This document shows, piece after piece, positions 15,920 through 25,392 of a DNA stretch of 64,000 nt. Origin of the DNA: JAFDZO01 sp044226845. GTDB taxonomy: Bacteria > Bacteroidota > Ignavibacteria > Tepidaquicellales > Tepidaquicellaceae. The notes below the pieces were generated by a model. It worked only from the letters and a program-made list of their open reading frames with translations, searched no databases and was not told where the DNA came from. The DNA lies in assembly GCA_044226845.1 (NCBI GenBank), contig JBGAGG010000006.1:124001-188000 (forward strand), written 5' to 3'. The translations under genes were made by a program, and so were the position numbers. Position 1 is the stretch's first letter. Each line of letters starts with the position of its first letter.

Positions 15920-16486
15920 ATGGCAAAAAAATATTTAAACGGATGGCAGTCGCCTGAGTTTTATATCTCGGGCTTCGGTCCTTCCCAAACAATAACTCTT
16001 AATCTGCGTTATCAGGCAATGATAGAATCGGTAGAAGAAAAATATATCGAGCATGAACTGCTAGACGGAACGATAGCGGAAAAATTTTTATATGCGCATT
16101 ACTTCTGGGAGCTGAACTACTCCGCTTTCGCAGAAGCATCTGAGTTAATAAAAATAAAAAAAATATTAAACTCATTGCAGAAAGGCTGCCAGGTGAGGAT
16201 GAGACCGCATAAAGAAATTAACCGTGAATTTAATATTTCTACAGTAAAGAACAGCCGTACACTGGGCAGGCATTACGGAGGAGTAATTGCGCCCGGAGAA
16301 AAAGATTTTTCAATAACGTTCAGAACAGTACGTCCCTTATATACGCCGGGCAGTTCGATAGATTGGATAGACCTCGATGATAATCTTACACCCATAAGTG
16401 AAATATTTAATCAGTATTATTATATAAGCAATGAAAGTGATGAGTTCATTTTAGATGAAAACGAACTGCCGATAATTGTTGATTAA
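15920..16486 (+). CDS. putative phage tail-associated protein
   Basis: 188 residues (MAKKYLNGWQSPEFYISGFG..), beta-rich with RTLGRHYGGVIAPGEKDFSITFRTVRPLY, and an acidic C-terminus. Last gene of the tail-like trio 13029-16486. No lysis, fibre or sheath genes follow; the next gene (addB) is host-type. Could be a tail-completion or adaptor protein; not recognised with certainty. Confidence 0.45.
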   Translation: MAKKYLNGWQSPEFYISGFGPSQTITLNLRYQAMIESVEEKYIEHELLDGTIAEKFLYAHYFWELNYSAFAEASELIKIKKILNSLQKGCQVRMRPHKEINREFNISTVKNSRTLGRHYGGVIAPGEKDFSITFRTVRPLYTPGSSIDWIDLDDNLTPISEIFNQYYYISNESDEFILDENELPIIVD

Positions 16487-16568
16487 TTTTTCTCACATCA
16501 CGATAATTTTTTGAACTAACTTTACCTTATTTTTATTCTAAATTGTACCCATAGAATGCAAAAGAATA

Positions 16569-19241
16569 TTGAATAAGGTAAAGTCAATACAGGAAATTTA
16601 CAACGAGGCAAAGCAATACGATTGTGTTCTCACAACCGATGCCGCTCTTGCCAGGGGATTGAACCGCCTTATCGATACTCCGCGCTTCGGCATTTTTGCC
16701 GTAACACCGCGCCAGCTTGCTGCAAAGTTTTCCGATATACACTTCACAAAAATTTACACAAAGTTTGAATTCATAGATGCTGTTTCAAAAGAGACGGGCA
16801 AGCCGTTCAGGCTTGTTCACGCTCTAATGGAAAATATTTTGAACGTGTGGAATCAGTCGGGATTACTGGAGCTGACTGAAATACATTTATCAGATGAACT
16901 GAAGGAGATGCTTCCTTACTTTGAAAAATATCCGATGCAGGAGTATGCCGTACAAAGTTTCGATGAAAGATTTTTTGAAGGTAAAAAAATTGCAGTGATA
17001 GGTAAAGAGTTATTCAATGAGTTAGATTTACAAGTCCTGCCCAAAAATATATTTTATGATGAATTAAATTTATTTAGCGATGAAAAATATTTATTAGATA
17101 AAACTTATCTCTTTAATAATACTAAAACTCTGATAGATAATGTTGTACGGCTGATTACAAAAGAGAATATGAATGATACTGTAATTGTACTGGAAGTAAA
17201 CTCTGATTACAATATTCTTCTTCAGACAAGATTAAAAGAAGAAGGAATAGATGTATTGGTAAAAAATACCTACAGTGAAAATAATACGGTAAGATTTATG
17301 CTCAGCCTTATTGAAAATTCCTTTGAGAGTGATTTACTTAGCGCAAAGGATTTTAAAGAAGCGGGTAAGATGTTCGGCTTTGAGATTGATTCACGAATGG
17401 AAGATTACAATCTGGAAGTTGTAATAAATGCATTGGGAAGCTCTGCTGCAGATAAAAGAATGAAAGCTTTGTATAAACTGATGACCGATGTTTCAAAATT
17501 TACATTTGCTGACTTTACACAGAGCTTAAAAGATAAATTTGAATGTGAGGAGCTGAAAGAATTTTTATCTTTGCTTGAAAAACTGAATTACTCCAATGAA
17601 AAAATAAGCGAAGAAAGTTTGATAGAGCTGAAGTATATACTTGAAAATTTTGATATCGAAAGTAAAAGTAAACGAAACGGAGTATTGTTTGCAGATGCGA
17701 AAAGTTCGGCGTTTATAAATCGCGAGATTGTATTTTATCTCGGGCTTGATGAAAGCTGGAGCATTTCCACTAATGAAAAACAGTATCTGGATAAATCAAA
17801 GGAAGATAAAATAAATTTAGACAAGTTTGAAATACTTATGCAGCAGGGAAGCGAGCGTTTGTATTTTACGCAGGCGATAAAAGATAATAAAGAAGTATTG
17901 CCTTCACCGTATTTTTCCATTATTGAGAACAGAACAATAACTGATTTCAAAGATAAAATATTCAATCCTGTTTTTATCAACGAAGAAAACATTTCAAAAG
18001 AACTGCCTGATAATATTGTAACGGTGCAAGATAGCGGTGAAGAAGTGGTAAGTATTGCTCCTACTCCTCTGAAAAGATTCGTACTCTGCCCTGCAAAATA
18101 TTTTTATGACAGTTTAACTCCGCAGAGAGATGCCCCGTATTTTTTAAAAGGAAATCTTATACATGATTTTGCCGAAATGTATTTTCAGTATCCTGATTTT
18201 TGCAAGGAGAATTCCGGTAAAATCATGGATTATATTTTAAAGCAATATTCAAATGTAATCACGAAAGCCGAAGCTGAAATAGAGCGCACAAATTTTAAAA
18301 TTGCTCTGAATAATGTTGTGAATTTTCTTGACGGAAATCCCGTAGAAAAAATTGAGCTTGATGAACCTGTAAATGCCGATAAAAACGGACTAATGCTTTG
18401 TTTCAAAAAGAAAAAAATATACGATAACACAGAAAAAGATCTGCCTAAAGATTTTATATTAAGGGGCAGAGCGGACTTGCGTGATAAAAAAACTCTTGCA
18501 GATTACAAAAGCGGAAGCTCGCGTTATAAGCTTAAGGATCTGCCGAAGCTGACTAACATAGATTACATTTTTGAAAATGAAGAAGCTGATTTTGATTTCC
18601 AGGCAATATCCTATCTTGCTGCTATGAAGAATGAAAATCCCGAGGCGGAGCAATTGAAATTTATTTATAACTATGTAATTGCCAACAGAAGAAATCTTTT
18701 AGATGAAAGACTGAAAGCAGAGGATAATACTACAAAGCTTACCTATATAGATCTTACATTTGCGCAGTATCTTCAAACTGAGAACTGTTATGATTATGTA
18801 AAAGAAAATACACATAAGGACTGCAAAAAATATTTTGATGCGCTTAACTTTGCTCAATATAAGGGAATCTTCGATGAAGCAGATCTTGAGCAGATAAATT
18901 TCTTTGATAAAGAATCGGTTTCAAAAATTTTCTGCAGGGAAATTATGCGCTCGCTTGCTATCGAAGGTCACAGCTATAAAACATTCCGCAAACGGGAAGA
19001 GCGTACTTACATAGATGAATTAAAAAAAGCTGCAGAGATATTTTCAAATTTAAGGTGCAATGAAGGACTAATATTCAAAGACGATGTGAAAAAGTTTATA
19101 GATTTTGTGAAAGCAAAACTGAACGAATTAAATTCATACAGGAAAACAAATTTTCCTGCTCTGCCGATATTCGAAAGCAATCAGATTTGTAAAGAGTGCG
19201 ACCATCTCAATATCTGCAGAGGAAATTTATTATGGAATTAA
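16569..19241 (+). CDS. addB: AddB-like subunit with PD-(D/E)XK nuclease and iron-sulfur cysteines
   Basis: 890 residues from a TTG start. The C-terminal half begins APTPLKRFVLCPAKYFYDS (Cys507), the usual entry of RecB-family nucleases. GRADLRD (about 632-638) and DYKSG (about 645-649) give the PD-(D/E)XK metal and catalytic residues. C874-x2-C877-x5-C883 completes a four-cysteine 4Fe-4S cluster with Cys507, the pattern known in AddB. The N-terminal half resembles the inactivated helicase-like portion of AddB. It pairs with the UvrD-like helicase at 20199-23057 to process double-strand breaks for RecA loading. Two small genes sit between the subunits. Confidence 0.82.
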   Translation: MNKVKSIQEIYNEAKQYDCVLTTDAALARGLNRLIDTPRFGIFAVTPRQLAAKFSDIHFTKIYTKFEFIDAVSKETGKPFRLVHALMENILNVWNQSGLLELTEIHLSDELKEMLPYFEKYPMQEYAVQSFDERFFEGKKIAVIGKELFNELDLQVLPKNIFYDELNLFSDEKYLLDKTYLFNNTKTLIDNVVRLITKENMNDTVIVLEVNSDYNILLQTRLKEEGIDVLVKNTYSENNTVRFMLSLIENSFESDLLSAKDFKEAGKMFGFEIDSRMEDYNLEVVINALGSSAADKRMKALYKLMTDVSKFTFADFTQSLKDKFECEELKEFLSLLEKLNYSNEKISEESLIELKYILENFDIESKSKRNGVLFADAKSSAFINREIVFYLGLDESWSISTNEKQYLDKSKEDKINLDKFEILMQQGSERLYFTQAIKDNKEVLPSPYFSIIENRTITDFKDKIFNPVFINEENISKELPDNIVTVQDSGEEVVSIAPTPLKRFVLCPAKYFYDSLTPQRDAPYFLKGNLIHDFAEMYFQYPDFCKENSGKIMDYILKQYSNVITKAEAEIERTNFKIALNNVVNFLDGNPVEKIELDEPVNADKNGLMLCFKKKKIYDNTEKDLPKDFILRGRADLRDKKTLADYKSGSSRYKLKDLPKLTNIDYIFENEEADFDFQAISYLAAMKNENPEAEQLKFIYNYVIANRRNLLDERLKAEDNTTKLTYIDLTFAQYLQTENCYDYVKENTHKDCKKYFDALNFAQYKGIFDEADLEQINFFDKESVSKIFCREIMRSLAIEGHSYKTFRKREERTYIDELKKAAEIFSNLRCNEGLIFKDDVKKFIDFVKAKLNELNSYRKTNFPALPIFESNQICKECDHLNICRGNLLWN

Positions 19242-19251
19242 GTTATAGAAA

Positions 19252-19761
19252 ATGAGTATAGAGTATCGTAATTTAAAGCCCTCAGAAAGTAATAAGTACA
19301 GAGAAATAAGATTAGAGTGTCTAAAGAATGCAAAAGAAAATTTCGGCTCTACCTATGAAGAATCAGTTATTATACCGGAATTATTTTTTGAGAGCGCAAT
19401 AAAAAATGAAGATGAGTACAATAAAATATTCGGAGCATTTGATGGAGACGCGCTCGCTGCAATCTGCGGATACAGAAGAGAGAGCAGTCTGAAAACAAGG
19501 CACAGAGCATTGCTTGTACAGGTCTATACAAGGCCTGAATACAGAGGTAAAAATATTTCTTACGAACTTATGAAGTATATGATTGATAAATTATTTGAAG
19601 ATGAAACGATGCAGCAGATTACATTGGGAGTTGTATCTGATAATCATGCAGCGATAAAAGTATATGAGCGGCTAGGATTTAAAGAGTACGGCTTGCATAA
19701 AAATTATTTTAAAGATGGTGATATTTATAGAGATGAAAGATTGCTGATGCTTGAGAAATAA
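19252..19761 (+). CDS. GNAT-family N-acetyltransferase
   Basis: 169 residues with the GNAT fold: substrate-side N-terminus (EYRNLKPSESNKYREIRLECL), the acetyl-CoA loop VYTRPEYRGKNISYELM, and the closing NHAAIKVYERLGFKEYG motif. Substrate unknown. It starts 10 nt after addB, so it is probably cotranscribed with it. Confidence 0.88.
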   Translation: MSIEYRNLKPSESNKYREIRLECLKNAKENFGSTYEESVIIPELFFESAIKNEDEYNKIFGAFDGDALAAICGYRRESSLKTRHRALLVQVYTRPEYRGKNISYELMKYMIDKLFEDETMQQITLGVVSDNHAAIKVYERLGFKEYGLHKNYFKDGDIYRDERLLMLEK

Positions 19762-19796
19762 AAAATATTAATATTAAAATTTAAAATCACAATATA

Positions 19797-20186
19797 ATGA
19801 ATCCAACTCAAATAGTTGAACCAATCGTAAAGCATCTTGAAGATGCATGGAACGAAGCAAGCGGAGAAAAGTTTTCAGAGCCGTTTACTTCAATTTCAGA
19901 TTTTGTAAATATCCGCGGAATGTTTCTTTCAAAAGCATCCAGACAAGATGTTGCTGAAGGACATCAGCATATTTTCGACACAATATATAAAGGGAGCACC
20001 GTTCAATATAATTTAACTGATTCAGAGCTTATTAACGAGCAAACTATTTTAGCCCACATCAAAACAATTTTAAATTCGCCGCAGGGACCGCTTACCGGAA
20101 CTAACAGCTCAATAATTACTATTGTACTTGTTCAGGAAAATAATGAGTGGAAGATAAGGGCTTTTCATAATACTCTTACTCTATAA
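19797..20186 (+). CDS. SnoaL-like/SgcJ-EcaC family protein
   Basis: 129 residues forming a cone-shaped alpha+beta barrel by pattern: the helical HLEDAWNEASGEKFSEPF start, then NIRGMF, HQHIFDTIYKGSTVQYNL and closing VLVQENNEWKIRAFHNTL strands, as in SgcJ/EcaC and DUF4440 proteins. No signal peptide. Such proteins are often small-molecule binders; no activity can be inferred. Lies 12 nt upstream of addA. Confidence 0.75.
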   Translation: MNPTQIVEPIVKHLEDAWNEASGEKFSEPFTSISDFVNIRGMFLSKASRQDVAEGHQHIFDTIYKGSTVQYNLTDSELINEQTILAHIKTILNSPQGPLTGTNSSIITIVLVQENNEWKIRAFHNTLTL

Positions 20187-20198
20187 ATAAAATTCTAT

Positions 20199-23057
20199 TT
20201 GAACAATCAGGATAAAATAATAAATAACACTGAAGGGATTTTTTTAATTGATGCGGGAGCGGGTACGGGGAAGACGTATACGCTTGTGAAACGTTATCTG
20301 AAAATTCTTGAGAAAGGTTCAAAGCCGGAGAATATTCTGCTTGTTACTTTTACCAATAAGGCGGCGAATGAAATGAAGTCGCGTGTATTGAAAGAAGCGG
20401 AGAATGCCGGCATGATATCAAAGATAGGCTTCAGAAGCTTCATCGATGCTCCGATAATGACGTTCCACTCTTTCTGCAATCAGGTTTTAAAAAAGCACGG
20501 GAGAAATGCTGCATCATTCCTTGGCATAAGAGAAAATCTTTCTGCTAACTTCAGACTGATAGAAGAAAATTATTACGAAGAAAAAATATTTATAAAATTT
20601 TACAATCAGTTTGTAAAACGCTCAGGAAAAAATTATGACGAGATAATAAAAAGCCTGACCGGAAATCCGTTAGTTATTTTTAAAGCAATAAAAAAATTAT
20701 CCAGCAAAGGAATATTTCCACAGAGAAGTTCTAAAGAAAAGAATTTTGACGAAAAAGATCTGCAGAGGTTAAGAGGTGATTATAAAAAATTTAGTGAGCT
20801 GTTTGATAAAATAAATATGGAAGAGATTGGGGCGCGCGGAGTAAAGCAAAATGATCTGTATAAAAATATTTCTGCTAAGATTAATGCTAATCCCTATATA
20901 GATTTGCCTGCAGCTGATGAAATACTTGACGGTAAATGCGCTCATCATGATCTGAAGGATAAAATATTTTATGATGATTCACAGGAGAAACTTATAAAAT
21001 TTACCAATGATATCTATTTTTCTTATATAGAATTTTTGTTAAAAAGAAATCATCTCAATTTTGATTTTATGGTTATGTTCGCTTACCTGTTATTGAAGAA
21101 CGATGCTAATGTAAGGGCGATGAACCGCTTTGATTATATTATGATAGATGAATTTCAGGATACCGATGAAATACAGTTCAAGCTTATGCTGCTGCTTGCA
21201 AAGGAAAATAAAAACGGTGGAGCAAATCTTTGCGGAGTGGGTGACTGGAAGCAGGGAATTTACGGATTCAGAAATGCTGCAATAGAAAATATAATATTGT
21301 TCGAGCAAAGGCTCACGCAGTGTATAGTGGAGTTAAATGAAGATACTCAGAGAATAAATTACACGGGGGAAAAGATAGAAAGAATAATGCTCGATTTGAA
21401 TTTCAGAAGCTCGAGAGAGATACTTGATGCAAGTTATCATACATTATTCACTAAGGGAACTGAGAAAGAGGAAATCGATATAGAGTTTGTTGAAAATCTT
21501 TTTCCGCGCGCATTGGAAAATGCAAAGGAGTTCGAGGGAAAAACTGAGATAGGATTTTATTCAGGAGAAGACAGAAAGGCTGAAAGGCAAATTATTCTTG
21601 ATAAGATAAAAGAACTTGTTACAAACAAAAAATATTTTATTGTTGAGTTTGATGAGAACGGAAAAGTAAACTCAAAGAGAAAAATTGATTTCAAAGATAT
21701 CTGTATTTTATCCAGAGATAAAAGCTTCGGGCTAGAGCTTCAGAGAGAAGCGCTGAAGAATAATATTCCTATGAATTATGAAGGGGGATTAGAAATATTT
21801 TCCACTCAGCACGGAATATTAATTCTTGCCTGGCTGAAATTACTGCTATGGCAGAATGATACAAGCGCGTGGATACCAATACTGGAAGCGGAAGGGTTTT
21901 CTCACAATGAAATTACAAAAATAATAAGAGGCGAATTAGGAAAAGAAAACAACGAGTATAAATTTACCTGTGAAAAAATCCCTGCTGATGTATCAGTTTT
22001 TCTTGATGAATTAAAAAATAAAGAGAGTGCATTGCTTCAGGCAGAAGCTGTTTTGAAAAAATATGATCTCACCGATGAAATAGGCAACAGGCTTATTACA
22101 ATTATTTCTAAATTAATGTCAGCTGATTTTATCTCACTGAACGAGCTTGTGAAAACTATAGAAGATTCGGCAAGGCTTGAATATGATATTGAGTTAATTA
22201 ATACTGAAGATGCAGTATCAGTGATGACTATTCATAAATCGAAGGGGCTTGAGTTTCCTGTTGTAATACTTGCAAACTGCAATCAGAAAATATTCCCTTC
22301 GACAAAAGGTGAAAGTGACAGCATCATTTTTGATGATGTCCTCGGGCTGAGAAATAAAAAAGTTTACGGCGAGAAGAACGGATATAAATATGTTTTTAAT
22401 AACTGGAAGACGGACCTTTCGTTATGTGTTTTAAAAAAATCAGAGTACGATGAAGAGCGCAGATTATTTTACGTGGCGGCAACCCGCGCAAAACAATTTT
22501 TATTTTTCACGGCATCAAGACCATCCCAGTTTTTTACAGGGCTTGCTGAAGCAAACAGTATAGATGCAGTTGAGAATTATATTTATTCAGGGGACCTGAA
22601 AATTTTACCTGAAGATAAAAAAAGAAGAGATGGAAAAATAAAATTAAGAAGTGTGGTGAAACGCGGGAGGGAAAATTTTGAAAGCAGAGAGATAAATGAA
22701 ATAGAAAAAAAATTCAGAAGATATGCGAAGAGACTAGCAAGCGGAATAAATATTTTACCGGAGATTGAAAATGAAAACGATGAAGTAAAAAACTTGATAG
22801 TACGATTTGATGAAATGCTGTATGAAATTAAAAAAGATGCTAAGGAAATAATCGTGGATGCAGAGTTTCATTTTCCCTTTGAAAAAGGCGTGCATTACGG
22901 AGAGATAGAAGTTCTGGTAAAGTATGAAGACAGAATTGAATTTATTTTGTTCGGAGATGAAGAAAAGGATTTAAAGAAGCTGGATTTTTATAAACATACC
23001 ATTGGTAAATTACATAAAATAAAAAATGTAAACGGCAGAATATTTCCGCTGGGATAA
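20199..23057 (+). CDS. addA: AddA-like UvrD/Rep-family helicase, C-terminal nuclease degenerate
   Basis: 952 residues from a TTG start. All SF1A motifs are visible: Walker A AGAGTGKT (19-26), VTFTNKAANEMKSR (Ia), MIDEFQDTD (about 315-323, Walker B), GVGDWKQGIYGFR (III), LNFRSS (IV), MTIHKSKGLEFP (V) and RRLFYVAATRAK (VI). AddA normally continues into a RecB-type nuclease. Here the last 80 residues have only its outline (AEFHFPFEKG..GEIEVLVKYEDRIEF) with no DYKT motif, and the protein is shorter than the usual 1,200 residues. So AddB probably supplies the only nuclease of this complex. Followed by a strong terminator. Confidence 0.82.
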   Translation: MNNQDKIINNTEGIFLIDAGAGTGKTYTLVKRYLKILEKGSKPENILLVTFTNKAANEMKSRVLKEAENAGMISKIGFRSFIDAPIMTFHSFCNQVLKKHGRNAASFLGIRENLSANFRLIEENYYEEKIFIKFYNQFVKRSGKNYDEIIKSLTGNPLVIFKAIKKLSSKGIFPQRSSKEKNFDEKDLQRLRGDYKKFSELFDKINMEEIGARGVKQNDLYKNISAKINANPYIDLPAADEILDGKCAHHDLKDKIFYDDSQEKLIKFTNDIYFSYIEFLLKRNHLNFDFMVMFAYLLLKNDANVRAMNRFDYIMIDEFQDTDEIQFKLMLLLAKENKNGGANLCGVGDWKQGIYGFRNAAIENIILFEQRLTQCIVELNEDTQRINYTGEKIERIMLDLNFRSSREILDASYHTLFTKGTEKEEIDIEFVENLFPRALENAKEFEGKTEIGFYSGEDRKAERQIILDKIKELVTNKKYFIVEFDENGKVNSKRKIDFKDICILSRDKSFGLELQREALKNNIPMNYEGGLEIFSTQHGILILAWLKLLLWQNDTSAWIPILEAEGFSHNEITKIIRGELGKENNEYKFTCEKIPADVSVFLDELKNKESALLQAEAVLKKYDLTDEIGNRLITIISKLMSADFISLNELVKTIEDSARLEYDIELINTEDAVSVMTIHKSKGLEFPVVILANCNQKIFPSTKGESDSIIFDDVLGLRNKKVYGEKNGYKYVFNNWKTDLSLCVLKKSEYDEERRLFYVAATRAKQFLFFTASRPSQFFTGLAEANSIDAVENYIYSGDLKILPEDKKRRDGKIKLRSVVKRGRENFESREINEIEKKFRRYAKRLASGINILPEIENENDEVKNLIVRFDEMLYEIKKDAKEIIVDAEFHFPFEKGVHYGEIEVLVKYEDRIEFILFGDEEKDLKKLDFYKHTIGKLHKIKNVNGRIFPLG

Positions 23058-23080
23058 AAAAGTTTTCACTTGTAAAAGAA

Positions 23081-23113
23081 AGCCCGTTCCGACAACACCG
23101 GACCGGGCTTTTG
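23081..23113 (+). terminator. rho-independent terminator after addA
   Basis: AGCCCGTTCCG (23081-23091), 7-nt loop, CGGACCGGGCT (23099-23109), then TTTT. One mismatch in an 11-bp stem. A second GCCCGC/GCGGGC hairpin follows at about 23151-23178. Confidence 0.85.
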
Positions 23114-23230
23114 GCTTTGGTAATACTAAAACTTGCGGTTAAAAAAACGCCCGCTCGGCTCTGGCGTTCCGGCGGGCATCCCCTAAGAGAAAATACTATT
23201 TTCTCTCTTTGTCTCTTAACTTTGATTAAT

Positions 23231-23659
23231 TTACTTTAAAGGTTTTTCTTTCTTCTTTGATTTATCTTTATTCTTTCCTTTTCCGTCTTTGTGCTTTTTC
23301 TTCATTTCTGATTTTAGGCTTTCCCATTTAGTCCATTGGTCAGAGCTTAAAATTGTTTTCAACTGCGACTCTTGTTTTTCCATCAGGCTTTTCATCTCTG
23401 CTCTTCTGGTTTCTTTATCTGTGCCGTTAGCTTTTAAGCTTGCTCTTTGATTGATTGTATTTAAAGCAAGGTCATAAACCGATTTGTATTGAGCATCGGA
23501 TAAGCTGAGTTTCTCCTGCATTTTTTTAGCCATCTTTTCGGCTTTTTGTTCAGGTGTTTTTTTAGTCTTCGTCTGGTCGCTGTTTTGGGCATAAGAATTC
23601 ACGGCAAATAATCCGAAAATCAGCATCACTGCGAGGGTTAAGTTTAGTTTTTTTAGCAT
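23231..23659 (-). CDS. Spy/CpxP-like periplasmic protein
   Basis: 142 residues with a signal peptide (MLKKLNLTLAVMLIFGLFAVNSYAQ). The mature part is one helical module (KMQEKLSLSDAQYKSVYDL..LKTILSSDQWTKWESLKSE) with the L-x-L-T/S-D-x-Q pattern and closing aromatic dyad of Spy-like or DUF4890-type proteins, then a very lysine-rich tail. Spy-like proteins act as envelope chaperones or stress sensors. The same module occurs twice in 30962-31549. Confidence 0.7.
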   Translation of the reverse strand: MLKKLNLTLAVMLIFGLFAVNSYAQNSDQTKTKKTPEQKAEKMAKKMQEKLSLSDAQYKSVYDLALNTINQRASLKANGTDKETRRAEMKSLMEKQESQLKTILSSDQWTKWESLKSEMKKKHKDGKGKNKDKSKKKEKPLK

Positions 23660-23855
23660 TATTATATTTTAGTTTAAATTCTATGGTAAGACAATGGGGG
23701 TGGGCAAAAGGTTTAATGGAAAATTAAAAATATTCCGGCGATGAGGATTAAGCCGGGAAAATGAATATAATTCTCCCTGTTCAATCCTTTTACTTTAAGC
23801 CTTTTTAATGAGGAATGAAACCATGATACGTAAATGTTTTATTGCAATGAATCAG

Positions 23856-23993
23856 TTATGAAGGGTAGTTCGAGCTCAATACAGTCAGTATCATTGTAAT
23901 AATAATTATAGCGAAAAATAGCGCGTAGACAAACAATTTAGCTTTTGGGTAATCTTTCGCTTCGTGTTTATAGACGTTATATAACGTTGCCAT
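23856..23993 (-). CDS. 45-residue single-pass membrane protein
   Basis: ATG to TAA frame preceded by a perfect ribosome binding site (AAGGAGG, 6-8 bases upstream), unusual in this AT-rich window. MATLYNVYKHEAKDYPKAKL leads into one membrane helix ending MILTVLSSNYPS. Same length and layout as 24159-24296, which also has a strong binding site; the two share an A-K/E-x-x-x-K stretch before the helix and MILT at its end. A small-protein pair of unknown function. Confidence 0.65.
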   Translation of the reverse strand: MATLYNVYKHEAKDYPKAKLFVYALFFAIIIITMILTVLSSNYPS

Positions 23994-24109
23994 AAGTCCT
24001 CCTTAGTTTTTCACTTCAATTTTTATCAGCATTCCGGTAAACGGCAAGGAGAGTTGTGTGCTGCCGGAGCATATCAAGCGGGTAGTTTTTATTTACCGGA
24101 GAAAAAAGT

Positions 24110-24137
24110 AAATAAAAAACGGGGCATTAAAGCCCCG
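24110..24137 (-). terminator. rho-independent terminator, minus strand
   Basis: Read on the minus strand: CGGGGC, loop TTTAAT, GCCCCG, then TTTTTTATTT. Lies 22 bases after the stop of the small membrane-protein gene 24159-24296. Confidence 0.85.
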
Positions 24138-24158
24138 ATAACATATATTACTCAGTTA

Positions 24159-24296
24159 TTATTTATAAAATTTGGAACCGAACTCAGTCAATATCATCAA
24201 TGCAAGTATAGCAACAATGATTAAAAAATTCAAAATGACTCTGTACTTGCCTTGTTCTTCTGCATCGCGTTTTGAGAAACCATAAGTCGTTTTCAT
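24159..24296 (-). CDS. 45-residue single-pass membrane protein, paralogue of 23856-23993
   Basis: ATG to TAA frame with an AAAGGAGGAG binding site 4 bases upstream. MKTTYGFSKRDAEEQGKYRV precedes a helix (ILNFLIIVAILALMILT) and a short polar end. It has its own terminator. Both genes of the pair would be highly translated for their size, which speaks for real small proteins rather than chance frames. Confidence 0.65.
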   Translation of the reverse strand: MKTTYGFSKRDAEEQGKYRVILNFLIIVAILALMILTEFGSKFYK

Positions 24297-24530
24297 AACT
24301 CCTCCTTTGTTCTCGATTGAATTTCTTTACATACAAAGATATTTCATAGGTAAATCAATTGAAATGCAAAACGCTATCACAGGCGCATTTTCATAGGAGA
24401 AATTGCCCTGCGCAGGCATAATTTTCTTTACAATTATTTAACCTTGGACAGCATAATTTTAGAAACTGCGCATAGTATATTTGCGTTAAAAGATATAAAC
24501 AAGTAAACCTAAAACTAAACAAAGGACAAA

Positions 24531-25031
24531 ATGACTCAACAAAAAAACTGGAACAAAACCACCCACGGAAGCTACACATTCACTATTGACGGCGAGCAAA
24601 AGGGAACTATGAACGTTATCCGAACTGCCGGGCTGGCTGAAGCCAAAATCAACGGCAAGGGCTATACAATCAAAAGCAAAGGATTTCTCAAGCTCTTCTT
24701 AGAAGTGCTTGACGAGAACGGGCAAACCGTGCTGAAGCTCACTCAGGATAGCTGGCTGGCTAGCAGATGGGAGCTGAACTACAACTTCAAACGCTACAAG
24801 CTCGTCCTCAGAAACTTTCCGCTGGCGCAGTATGTGATATCGGACAACGGCAGGGAAATCCTTTCCTATGGGCTGAAAACCCGCAAATGCAAGCCTGTTT
24901 TGCATATTGAGAGCGAGACGGATGAGCGCGATATGCTGCTGGATTTCGTCCTATGGTTCCTTTACGCTCCTGTAGTGGAGGAAAACGCAGGCGATGAGTT
25001 TATCTTATTGGCAACGGCTGCTGCGGTGTAA
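24531..25031 (+). CDS. hypothetical protein, possible tubby/LURP-like beta-barrel
   Basis: 166 residues with no signal peptide. The alternating strand pattern (GTMNVIRTAGLAEAKING, GQTVLKLTQDSW, YKLVLRNFPLAQYVISDNG) around a buried C-terminal hydrophobic helix (LLDFVLWFLYAPVV) recalls tubby C-terminal or LURP-one-type domains, but I cannot confirm this. The gene is clearly richer in G and C than its neighbours, like the S24 repressor at 2902-3543, and its 3' flank contains the same conserved blocks. Probably acquired. Confidence 0.6.
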   Translation: MTQQKNWNKTTHGSYTFTIDGEQKGTMNVIRTAGLAEAKINGKGYTIKSKGFLKLFLEVLDENGQTVLKLTQDSWLASRWELNYNFKRYKLVLRNFPLAQYVISDNGREILSYGLKTRKCKPVLHIESETDERDMLLDFVLWFLYAPVVEENAGDEFILLATAAAV

Positions 25032-25084
25032 ATCTCCAATTATACTTCATTTTAAGCTTTTCTATACATAAATTTCACATCTTA

Positions 25085-25180
25085 TCAAAAACCGTAATTA
25101 TAGCCTGTTTTTGAGGTTACGGTATTTCCGTTTATGACGATTAAATAAATGTTTTATCAGCTTTTTCATTTTTCATCCAA
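25085..25180 (+). repeat. 3'-flank element shared with 2800-2895 (copy B)
   Basis: Contains AGCCTGTTTTTGAGGTTACG and CTTTTTCATTTTTCAT, in the same order and spacing as the sequence after the S24 repressor, with both copies read in the sense of their gene. Located 55-150 bases after a stop codon. Confidence 0.5.
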
Positions 25181-25392
25181 AAAATTAGGATTGGAAAAAC
25201 AATTAATTGGTTGAAAAAAAATATCTGGTCTGTGAAAATTGCAGAATTGTTATTTCAATAGTTTAGGTGTTTGGTTGCTTTTGGCGTGGAATTGAGGAAT
25301 TTGGGGTGGAAATGAGAGTGTTTTGCTGCTCAATCCCCCTCCTTAATAAGGAGGAGGCAGGGGGTGGTTATCTATAATTTCTCGATTATTAT

